Source of the DNA: JAAFIP01 sp963775085
GTDB lineage: Bacteria; Pseudomonadota; Gammaproteobacteria; Burkholderiales; Burkholderiaceae_C
DNA length: 64,000 bases
Reading direction: 5' to 3'
NCBI GenBank assembly: GCA_963775085.1
Contig: CAVZHO010000002.1
Location: 62,001 to 126,000, forward strand
In this document: positions 52,001-57,690 of the stretch, one piece after another
How positions within the stretch are numbered: position 1 is the stretch's first letter
Layout: the number at the start of each line of letters is the position of its first letter
Notes under the pieces: generated by a model
What the model saw: the letters and a program-made list of their open reading frames with translations, nothing else
What the model was told of the DNA's origin: nothing
The model's database searches: none
Program-made: the position numbers and the translations under genes

Positions 52001-52120
52001 CTCATCGCGCAGAAAGATGAATTCTTCTTGGCGGGCCACAAAGCTGGCTACGAGCGCATCGTCGCTTAACCAGTCGGGGTTGTAGTGGTGGTGGCCTGTC
52101 GCGCCGCTGTTGCTGCTCAT
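48983..52120 (-). CDS. P-loop ATPase with winged-helix and TPR domains (candidate STAND-like protein)
   Basis: A 1045-residue protein. Walker A GVRGAGKTT (57-65), Walker B PVLLVDNLD (165-173), and a TGGNPRAIGLIFQLL helix as in STAND/Orc-like ATPases. A winged helix follows at about 345-410 (TAAEIAAHTGLPTTSVSAQL). A helical middle region leads to about seven TPR units (about 690-900) with IELDP.DAMPWNNLG patterns, then a helical C-terminus. The domain order fits signal-sensing ATPases, including defence proteins, but I cannot name a family. Its ATG overlaps the stop of the upstream ATPase gene (ATGA), so the two are coupled. Confidence 0.75.
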   Translation of the reverse strand: MSSNSGATGHHHYNPDWLSDDALVASFVARQEEFIFLRDELARIPLSGSAQHYLLVGVRGAGKTTLLKRLAVAIRQEAELSDHLIALSFPEELYQIKDLADFWWACCEALADELDRLHKTSQADQLLAQVEQSKQALSASKNQGERAESGFALLQSTCAALKLRPVLLVDNLDMVFQRIDKSGRKLKNPHATAYWALREQLSTTTSPIVIGGSVRLSEPFTGYDNAFYDFFIPKRLSKLGMAEVRQLLEQLADAQGEPEIKTRLNERPSRLETLYDLTGGNPRAIGLIFQLLRQSPSGRAVEDFERLMDITTPYYKARFEDLPEQAQVVMHALAARRPTDATGSSLRFGHTAAEIAAHTGLPTTSVSAQLDNMDKEGLIEKSSSHGRTQYRIAEQLFRLWLQMRGSRRIRQNVLGLTAFLEAMFSAEELSANLNDPTKAAPLSEAHYAMAVADARHAQHMRGGMQARGVDSVMQHIQANGGEFEHYIGNGDLSADLSALNTLRQQLKKYKAQDLSDTEQEALIGAVDLKLVQKEHYVKRVCDPDTAKEALVQVRDHLARERQHLLRCGMQASDLPQFFHARSLALLPLPYFTPADVVAAMPIAADAKAFNVMVWRMLGLRFRIKFKNEAAASAWLAWGEQNATSPSSTELANVGGGMRLSGCLNAAQQALDRAFSKGESARAWFEKAALLVANKGDLQLAEEQFHKAIELDPKDAMPWNNLGIVLRDAKRLAEAESACRKAIELDPAFAIPWVNLSDVLRNANRIAEAESACRKAIELDPAFAMPWVYLGDVLQDIKRFAEAESAYRKAIELESNDVRSWNNLGIVLADTKRLDEAEKAYRKAIELDPNDAMPWSNLGNVLADTKRLDEAEKAYRKAIELDPNDAMPWSSLGVLMGQLNRLDEAVAALQTARDLDGNWHLYWLGKLVDIQTQICTQKALRALEEGQGVVLRELLLGLQNDSPDLSAAFASTHFVEAFLAPVLKQRQHAELVLGVLREMNAEKFARPLLIAFEAALSKRPEMLVELEPELQRAAQHMFDRLTVIQR
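49459..49765 (-). repeat. 102-bp tandem repeats encoding TPR units
   Basis: Units of 102 bp (34 codons) start about 49459, 49561 and 49663. The first two are nearly identical at DNA level (both with ATCGTTAGGATCGAGTTCAA and TCTAATCGTTTCGTGTCAGC), while outer units have drifted. This indicates recent duplication inside the TPR domain. Confidence 0.85.
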
Positions 52121-53358
52121 AGCGTGCTCCTGCGCAGCCACCACAGCCGCAGGGGTTCCAGGCGAAAACGGTAGCGCTTGTGCCCTGTGCTCTCGCTAGC
52201 CCACCAGTAGGCATCGCGCAGCAGTATGTCGCGCAACTGCACAAAGCTGCGCCTGGCATCCTCTGCGGTGGCGCTGGGCATGCGCGCTTGCAGCTCGGCC
52301 AGCAAAGCCTCAGGGCTGGCGCCTTGCGGGTCGGCTGCTGCCAGGGTGAGTAGCGCCAGGCAGTGGTTGGCATCGTTGGGTGAGAGTTGAATGCTAAGGC
52401 GCTTTTCCCAATGGTGAAAGTCGTTGTCAGCCCCGGGCTCCACCATGGCCTGGATGGTGGGTGCTATCAAATCCACCACCTCCGCCGTTGGCTGACTCAC
52501 CCGCAAAGTGCGCAAGTGGTGGAACGCCAATTGCAAGTAGTAGGGCTGCGGCCACAACACAGCTGCAATCAAGCGCTCTGCATCGCTGGGCGCTAGCGCA
52601 AGCTGGTAGCGCGTTGCCAATTTGGCCAGCATGTCTAGGGCCACAGGCTCGGTGAACGCCGCCAGCCCTTCATGTTTGAAGCTGTTGATGGTGTCGGCCA
52701 TGCCATGCTGCTGCACCAGCGTGTCTAAGCCGACGGAACCCGATACCAGCCAGCGGATGCTGCGCACGTCGGGCAAGGCGCGGACATCGTTGCGAAACCA
52801 GTCTAAAAATCTGCGGACGCGTTGCACGCCGTTGATCTTATCCCGTTGCATGATGTTGAACAGCATGATCGGCAACTCATCTACGTAAATGAGCCAGTGC
52901 CCGTCTACTTTGGCTATCAAACTTAGGCAATCGCTGCCCAATTTTGTCCAATCCTCGGGCGCGTTGGTGCCCAAGCTAATGTCGATGCCCGCAGCACCCG
53001 GAAGACTAAGCTTGAATTTTTGAATCCGTTGCGTCATAGCCGTCCAGCCGTCCTTGATGGTTGCGCGAGCTTTCTCATGCATAGAGGCCATCACGGGCGT
53101 AAGCTTGGCCTCTAACTTTTCTAAAAACTCGCGCTCGTCTTGGCATGAGGCTACATTGATTTCCAAGGTGTGCCAGCCTTTGTTGCGCAACGCAGCCATG
53201 ACTGCCCGCGCGATAGACGTTTTGCCGATACGCCTAGGCCCCAGCAAAAGGATGTCGTCATTGTCCAAAATACTTTGTAGGCGAGCCACATCTTCATCTC
53301 TTGCGTGAAAATTCTCTCCTTCTACTGGGGTACCAGCTACGTTGTCCATTTTTGGCAT
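52117..53358 (-). CDS. AAA/STAND-like ATPase (first gene of two-gene ATPase module)
   Basis: A 413-residue ATPase. Walker A GPRRIGKTS (40-48) after FHARDEDVARLQSIL, and Walker B LIYVDELP (155-162). A sensor-like segment IRWLVSGSVGLDTLV follows, and a C-terminal winged-helix-type region ends RYRFRLEPLRLWWLRRSTL, as in archaeal-type/AAA ATPase_2 proteins. No membrane segment or nuclease motif is visible. It probably acts with the coupled ATPase-TPR protein. Upstream is a perfect 34-bp palindrome (53389-53422), so it may be autoregulated. Confidence 0.75.
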   Translation of the reverse strand: MPKMDNVAGTPVEGENFHARDEDVARLQSILDNDDILLLGPRRIGKTSIARAVMAALRNKGWHTLEINVASCQDEREFLEKLEAKLTPVMASMHEKARATIKDGWTAMTQRIQKFKLSLPGAAGIDISLGTNAPEDWTKLGSDCLSLIAKVDGHWLIYVDELPIMLFNIMQRDKINGVQRVRRFLDWFRNDVRALPDVRSIRWLVSGSVGLDTLVQQHGMADTINSFKHEGLAAFTEPVALDMLAKLATRYQLALAPSDAERLIAAVLWPQPYYLQLAFHHLRTLRVSQPTAEVVDLIAPTIQAMVEPGADNDFHHWEKRLSIQLSPNDANHCLALLTLAAADPQGASPEALLAELQARMPSATAEDARRSFVQLRDILLRDAYWWASESTGHKRYRFRLEPLRLWWLRRSTL

Positions 53359-53388
53359 CCTTCAAATTTAATTGATGTGAAATTATAG

Positions 53389-53422
53389 CACTATGAATTC
53401 ATAGCGCTATGAATTCATAGTG
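53389..53422. promoter_or_regulatory. 34-bp perfect palindrome, candidate operator of the ATPase module
   Basis: Two copies of the 14-bp palindrome CTATGAATTCATAG (53391-53404 and 53407-53420) separated by CG; with flanking CA/TG the whole 34 bp is a perfect palindrome. It ends 31 bp upstream of the ATPase start. The two half-operators are 16 bp apart, about 1.5 helical turns. Confidence 0.75.
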
Positions 53423-53637
53423 AACCGAGGGGCTTAGCCGTCCAGGGCGTAGGCTCGTGTGGCGTATCGGCGCAACACCCAGTAAATTGGCGCATCTAGC
53501 GTTAAGTCGGTCTGGGACGCCGAAGTTGCCGATTTCTATAGGTGCACGGTCTCATCAACTGTCGGCTGGCGAGGGCGGCTCAGCATCTTCAACCGGTCAA
53601 GCTATCGAGTCGCGTAGAAAATTACAAGCCTTTTAAG
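53423..53637. other. Non-coding segment between ATPase module and lnt remnant
   Basis: I see no gene here and no clear match to neighbours. It separates the operator palindrome from the truncated lnt end and may contain the left edge of the ATPase cargo. Confidence 0.4.
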
Positions 53638-53995
53638 CCTCTAGCCCCTACAACACGAGCGTAAGCAGCTAGTAAACCAATAGCAACCCCCAGCAGCCAC
53701 AACGGCCCCAAGCCAAAGCGCGCCGCCCACCACGCATACGGCGTGATGCCGCTGCGGCCCTCTACCTCGCCTAGCAGCACGCCGCGTGCGTGGCGCGGCA
53801 GGCTGTGGGTGACTTGGCCGCGGTGGTTGATGATGAAGGTGGGGCCGGTGTTGGTGGCGCGGACCATGGGGCGGCCTAGCTCGATGGCGCGCATGCGGCT
53901 GATGTGCAGGTGCTGGTCGATGGCGATGCTGTTGCCAAACCAGCCGATGTTGCTCAGGTTCACCAGTACGGTGGGGGCGCTGGCTTCGTCCTCAA
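53622..53995 (-). pseudogene. C-terminal fragment of apolipoprotein N-acyltransferase (lnt)
   Basis: The minus-strand frame reads VNLSNIGWFGNSIAIDQHLH, RAIELGRPMVRATNTGPTF, and PYAWWAARFGLGPLWLLGV, which is the end of the nitrilase-like domain and the final membrane helix of Lnt. The N-terminal four-fifths are missing. The break at about 53994 fuses directly to ppsA coding sequence on the other strand (shared CAATGTxGATGGCGA). A GCAGCTA element forms its last codons (GLLAAYARVV). Confidence 0.85.
53638..53685 (+). repeat. Interspersed GCAGCTA element, copy 13 (in lnt remnant)
   Basis: Reads CCTCTAGCCCCTACAACACG, AGCGTAAGCAGCTAGTAAAC, CAATAGC. Antisense to the lnt remnant and read as LLAAYAR, the same frame as copies 2, 3 and 8. 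Confidence 0.72.
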
Positions 53996-54794
53996 TGTGG
54001 ATGGCGATTTGAAGAAAGCCGTCGAATCCGTAGCCCGTGGCCATGCATCGCCGCGTGCTTTCTATGTGGACAAAGTAGCCGAAGGCGTGGCCACCATTGC
54101 AGCAGCCTTCTGGCCCAAGCCCGTCATCGTGCGCCTGAGCGACTTCAAGAGTAACGAATACCGCAAGCTCATCGGTGGCAGCCGCTACGAGCCCGAAGAA
54201 GAAAACCCGATGCTCGGCTTTCGTGGCGCGGCGCGCTACATCAGCGCAGAGTTTGGCGAAGCTTTTGCCATGGAATGCGAAGCCCTCAAACGCGTGCGCA
54301 ACGACATGGGCCTGACCAACGTAGAGATCATGGTGCCCTTTGTGCGCACCCTGGGCCAAGCCAAAGCCGTGGGCGTGATGCTGGACAAATGCGGTTTGGG
54401 GCGGGGCACCGGCGCACAGGATGGCAAGGGCGCGCTACGCCACATCATGATGTGCGAAGTACCCAGCAACGCCATCCTCGCCACGCAATTCCTCGAATAC
54501 TACGACGGCTTCTCCATCGGCTCCAACGACCTCACCCAGCTAACGTTAGGCCTGGACCGCGACTCAGGCCTGGAGCTGCTGGCCAAGGACTTCGACGAAC
54601 GCGACCCCGCCGTCAAAGCCATGCTGTCCATGTCCATCAAGGCCTGCTTAGACCAAGGCAAATACGTAGGCATCTGCGGCCAAGGCCCCAGCGACCACCC
54701 CGACTTTGCCAAGTGGTTGGTAGAGCAGGGCATTACGTCGATTTCGCTGAACCCTGATAGCGTGGTGGAGACTTGGAAACTGCTGGCGGGGTAG
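53994..54794 (+). pseudogene. 3'-terminal third of ppsA (second copy)
   Basis: Encodes about 265 residues equivalent to the PEP-binding domain (VDGDLKKAVESVARGHASPR to LNPDSVVETWKLLAG) without a start of its own. The first about 180 bp differ from ppsA mainly at third codon positions, while 54177-54778 are identical to 46658-47259. It ends at a ppsA-type stop with a variant tail (CTGCTGGCGGGGTAG). Catalytic Cys and SNDLTQ are present, but the ATP domain is absent, so it is presumably inactive. Confidence 0.9.
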
Positions 54795-54809
54795 ACGGTT
54801 ACTCGTCTG

Positions 54810-54969
54810 TTTTGCCCGCGCCCGCTGTGGCGACTGCGGGCACAACTACTCCGCAGCCTTCTCCTGCAAAGGCCGGGGCGTGTGCCACTTGTGCAACACC
54901 CGTCGCATGGTGGCGACAGCGGTGTACCTCACCCCAGATTACGAGGTCGATCAGCTCGTCAACTGGTGA
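54810..54969 (+). pseudogene. Second IS91-like transposase zinc-domain remnant
   Basis: Reads FARARCGDCGHNYSAAFSCK, GRGVCHLCNTRRMVATAVYL, then diverges to a stop. It matches the zinc-ribbon of the fragment at 48656-49003. As there, it directly follows a ppsA 3' fragment. Confidence 0.8.
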
Positions 54970-55115
54970 TGGTGAGAAGCAGTGATTCAGAGGCACTACG
55001 GAGGTGGGTCTGTGTGTGCGCCAAACCGAAGACGTTCTGCGTCGAACAGGCGCACCTTGATACGAAGGGGGTGCTCTAGTTGCGCAGATTAATGGCCTTT
55101 GGATGCCTAAAATCT

Positions 55116-55153
55116 ATGCCATACTTGCCCTCATGCATTTGAATTTCCTATCC
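55116..55153 (+). promoter_or_regulatory. Shared gene-start module, copy 2
   Basis: ATGCCATACTTGCCCTCATG then CATTTGAATTTCCTATCC. Gap-free match to 47281-47318. TTGGAT lies 15 bases before CATACT. Confidence 0.5.
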
Positions 55154-55684
55154 GCAGTGAACAATAGAACGATAGGCCTCGTGACTGCTTCTTTGCTTAC
55201 GCCACAAATCGCCTTCGCTCATGATGGAGATTTAGGGGGCGCGGTGATTATGATCGCGGGTATCGTTGCAATCGGGATTGTGCTTCTGGTTCAAGGTATT
55301 CGTAAGTCAAAAATGCGAGGCTCATTCGTTATTTATGGGGCTCTTTTTTTACTCGCTACGTTCGGCGGGAGCATTGCGGCGCATCAATTGCTTCCACCGG
55401 ATCAACGTCCGACAGAGCTGAGGCTTGTTTGGATTTTTGTTCCACTTCTTGCCGCGTTTGCTCTGCATTCCTGGATTTGGGATCGTTTCTTTCCCACTTT
55501 TGCTGGGCTGCTTGTATACGGGATATTTATCGCTCTTGGTTCGCTAGCGATCGGCTATTGGGTCGCACTGATTCGTGGCACCCCCTTTTATTTTTCCCTC
55601 GGGATCGCTTGCGGGACCGGGTTTCTTTTGCACTGCGTAAATTGGTACTTGCAGCGCCGTATTGAGCGTAGCCCTTCTAGGTAG
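55133..55684 (+). CDS. Hypothetical membrane protein with signal peptide
   Basis: A 183-residue protein of no family I recognise. A cleavable-type signal (TIGLVTASLLTPQIAFAHDG) precedes four to five hydrophobic helices (GAVIMIAGIVAIGIVLLVQG, VIYGALFLLATFGGSIAAH, LVWIFVPLLAAFALHSW, LLVYGIFIALGSLAIGYWV). I chose the ATG at 55133 because it sits in the same start module as the 47298 frame; 55103 is an alternative. Lower GC than the housekeeping genes. Cargo of the ppsA-flanked accessory region. Confidence 0.65.
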   Translation: MHLNFLSAVNNRTIGLVTASLLTPQIAFAHDGDLGGAVIMIAGIVAIGIVLLVQGIRKSKMRGSFVIYGALFLLATFGGSIAAHQLLPPDQRPTELRLVWIFVPLLAAFALHSWIWDRFFPTFAGLLVYGIFIALGSLAIGYWVALIRGTPFYFSLGIACGTGFLLHCVNWYLQRRIERSPSR

Positions 55685-56007
55685 CCGCGATTAAACTGTG
55701 GCTTTTTGCTGGCGTAATCCAGAATAAGGTTCTTTGCGTCACTTCGCATTGTCGAATACCAACATCGATGTCTCGATTACTGCCTCCGACCTAATGGCGG
55801 CGCGTGGTCACTTGCCGTTATGGCAAGGAGCAAAAAAAGGGGTCAGACACCATTACCCGGCGACCAAGCGTTGAGATCAAGGAGACCCCAGGGTCAGGTG
55901 CTCGTCTTGCATTTTGAAAAGAAGTCGCTACAAATTAAATAGCTGCTCACGCTATATTTCATTACGCTAAAAGCTGCTTTTATTGGCAACCACTTACGAC
56001 AGTTACG
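55685..56007. other. 323-bp gap with GGGGTCAGAC motif and a GCAGCTA element
   Basis: No gene is visible. It contains AAAAAAAGGGGTCAGACACC (about 55834-55853), a motif linked in many Proteobacteria to REP-type sequences, then TCAGGTGCTCGTCTTGCATT and a GCAGCTA element. A related arrangement recurs at 59990-60200. Confidence 0.55.
55926..55985 (-). repeat. Interspersed GCAGCTA element, copy 14 (intergenic)
   Basis: The top strand reads CGCTACAAATTAAATAGCTG, CTCACGCTATATTTC, then ACGCTAAAAGCTGC. Preceded by CTTGCATTTTGAAAAGAAGT, which is shared in diverged form with copy 15. Confidence 0.65.
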
Positions 56008-56343
56008 CTACGCCCGCAACTCCACAATACCCAAGCCATCCTTCTCCAGCGCCCGGACCATGTCTTCGCGATAATCCAGCAGCAGTTTCAGCGTAAGGGC
56101 TTTGCTGGGGTTATCGGTTTTCAGCCAAATCACAGATGGCGGATGGCCGCGAACCAAGGCGATTTCTTGAAAATCGGCATCACGGGTAACGAGAACGAAA
56201 TTTTCTTGTTTGGCATACTGCCAGAGCACTATGTCGCTGGCTTGCTCCATGCCCAAAAGCGTAACTTGGCTGGAGCCGGGGTCGTCGTGAACAAGAAAAG
56301 GCACCAGTCGGCGCGACAGGTTTTCGTCCAGCAGCAGCTTCAT
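56008..56343 (-). CDS. DUF5615-type PIN-like toxin
   Basis: A 111-residue protein beginning MKLLLDENLSRRLVPFLVHD, with LVTRDADFQEIALVRG and SVIWLKTDNPSKA. This is the DUF5615/Mut7-C PIN-like fold, with Asp residues (D6, D55, D57 region) suited to metal-dependent RNA cleavage. Its ATG overlaps the stop of the DUF433 antitoxin gene (56340-56343). The pair is a recognised toxin-antitoxin arrangement; activity here is inferred. Confidence 0.85.
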   Translation of the reverse strand: MKLLLDENLSRRLVPFLVHDDPGSSQVTLLGMEQASDIVLWQYAKQENFVLVTRDADFQEIALVRGHPPSVIWLKTDNPSKALTLKLLLDYREDMVRALEKDGLGIVELRA

Positions 56344-56558
56344 TGCGCCTGCAGGGTGAGCGTGGCGTGCTCTCGGCTGGCTGCATAGGCCAGCACTGCT
56401 TGAATATCAGAGGCCATCAATTCAGGAAAGTCATCCAAAATCTCTTGCTGTGACATTCCGGAGGCGAGCATGGACAGCACGTCATACACTGAAACCCGCA
56501 AGCCTCGAATGCAAGGTCTGCCGCCGCGTTTACCTGGTTCAAGTGTGATGGTATTCAT
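56340..56558 (-). CDS. DUF433-family antitoxin
   Basis: A 72-residue protein with RGGRPCIRGLRVSVYDVLSM and EILDDFPELMASDIQAVLAY, the DUF433 helix-turn-helix. It normally pairs with DUF5615 toxins and represses their operon. First gene of the two-gene unit. Confidence 0.87.
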   Translation of the reverse strand: MNTITLEPGKRGGRPCIRGLRVSVYDVLSMLASGMSQQEILDDFPELMASDIQAVLAYAASREHATLTLQAQ

Positions 56559-56585
56559 AGTTGAATCCTAACATTATTGTGAAAA

Positions 56586-56684
56586 AAGGGTGCAGTCCAT
56601 GTCCATCAAAGCCTGCCTAGACTAGGCAAATACGCAGGCATCTGCGGCAAAGGCCCGAGCGACCACCCGGATTTTGCCAAGTAG
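56586..56684 (+). pseudogene. About 95-bp ppsA fragment
   Basis: GTCCATGTCCATCAAAGCCT ... GCAAATACGCAGGCATCTGC ... GCGACCACCC ... GATTTTGCCAAGTAG matches ppsA 47105-47197 with substitutions and one short deletion. The fourth ppsA-derived segment, again just upstream of a cargo gene pair. Confidence 0.8.
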
Positions 56685-56762
56685 AGTCAAAATGATTGAC
56701 GAACATGGATTTGACTTTTCGGCACACGGGAATATACTTCTTACTACCTTTTATGAATTTTT

Positions 56763-57074
56763 ATGACTATGACCGCTGCAACTCTTGAAAAGCCGCCCAC
56801 TGCGAATTTATCGATCAAGCTCGCAGTGACCGATCGTGACCGTATTCGCTCACTGGCCGCTTACAAAAAACGTACCCCACACTTCATTATGAAGGAAGCG
56901 GTACAAAAATACTTGGAAGAAGAAGAGGCGCAGCAGCGTTTCATAGAGGCAGCCAAAGAGTCACGTCGTCATTACCAAGAAACAGGGCTTCATGTGACGC
57001 ATGAAGAATTCAGTAGCTGGGTCGAGCAATTGCAAACCAACCCTCAAGCTACCCCTCCTGTATGCCACGTATAA
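56763..57074 (+). CDS. Ribbon-helix-helix antitoxin (ParD/RelB-like)
   Basis: A 103-residue protein. NLSIKLAVTDRDRIRSLAAY and KKRTPHFIMKEAVQKYLEEE fit a ribbon-helix-helix DNA-binding domain near residues 15-52, followed by an acidic helical region that would wrap the toxin. It overlaps the ParE-like gene by 13 bp. An alternative ATG lies two codons in. Confidence 0.82.
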   Translation: MTMTAATLEKPPTANLSIKLAVTDRDRIRSLAAYKKRTPHFIMKEAVQKYLEEEEAQQRFIEAAKESRRHYQETGLHVTHEEFSSWVEQLQTNPQATPPVCHV

Positions 57075-57352
57075 ATTATTCAAATCGTGCCAACCTTGAC
57101 CTTGTTCGCCTCTTTCGGTTTTTAGCCGAAAAAGAGGTGCCTACTGCACAGCGAGCGATCAAGGAAATCAGGGATTCACTCACAACGCTCGGCCGTATGC
57201 CCAAAGTAGGCCGTCCTGTTGAGGAGGGGTTCAGAGAGCTTATTATTGATTTTGGCAGCAGTGGGTATCTTGCCCTCTATGATTTTGATGAGCGGTTTGA
57301 CGCGATCACCGTACATGCCGTACGGCATCAAAAAGAGAACGATTACCCATAA
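57062..57352 (+). CDS. RelE/ParE-family toxin
   Basis: A 96-residue toxin of the RelE/ParE fold: INYSNRANLDLVRLFRFLAE, LGRMPKVGRPVEEGFRELII and ITVHAVRHQKENDY. ParE types poison gyrase, RelE types cut mRNA; the sequence does not decide which. Overlaps its antitoxin by 13 bp. Confidence 0.88.
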   Translation: MPRINYSNRANLDLVRLFRFLAEKEVPTAQRAIKEIRDSLTTLGRMPKVGRPVEEGFRELIIDFGSSGYLALYDFDERFDAITVHAVRHQKENDYP

Positions 57353-57690
57353 ATTGCCTGTCGAACATTGCGCCTGCAAGGTTAATAAACGGCAGGGATC
57401 AATGGTCATTGACCGTCCCAAATCCGCGCCACGCTTGGTTACATGCGATTGAAATCCCTATCAGTCTAAACAGTCGGGCTTTTTTTACCTAAAAATTCAA
57501 CGGCTACGAGCACTGAGCTGAGCCCAAGGTTACAGCGCGCAGGGTGCCTTCGGGTTTTCCCGGGTACTTAACGCGCGGCTCTTGGGCTACCGTCACTTTT
57601 CGACCACTTTGAACCACAATTGCAAGAGGCTTCGTCAATGGTCGTAGAGAAAGAAGCCATCTTCAAGATGTTTTACAAACATAGGAGCAA
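57353..57690. other. 338-bp gap upstream of the sugar dehydrogenase
   Basis: No gene beyond an 8-codon frame. It holds the third copy of the start module (57426-57463), a T-run after CAGTCGGGC, and an imperfect hairpin with arms AGCCCAAG (57521-57528) and CTTGGGCT (57581-57588). The composition becomes more GC-rich from about 57530, marking a change of origin. Confidence 0.5.
57426..57463 (+). promoter_or_regulatory. Shared gene-start module, copy 3
   Basis: GCGCCACGCTTGGTTACATG then CGATTGAAATCCCTATCA. Gap-free match to the other two copies. The ATG opens an 8-codon frame only (57443-57469), so its gene seems lost. TTGACC lies 15 bases before CACGCT. Confidence 0.45.

Noticed and set aside
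53622..54359. A 245-codon minus-strand frame spanning the lnt remnant and the ppsA fragment
   Set aside because: Its N-terminal half is the antisense of ppsA coding sequence; only the lnt-derived part resembles a protein.
57443..57469. 8-codon frame MRLKSLSV as a real gene
   Set aside because: Too short to support; kept only as evidence for the shared start module.
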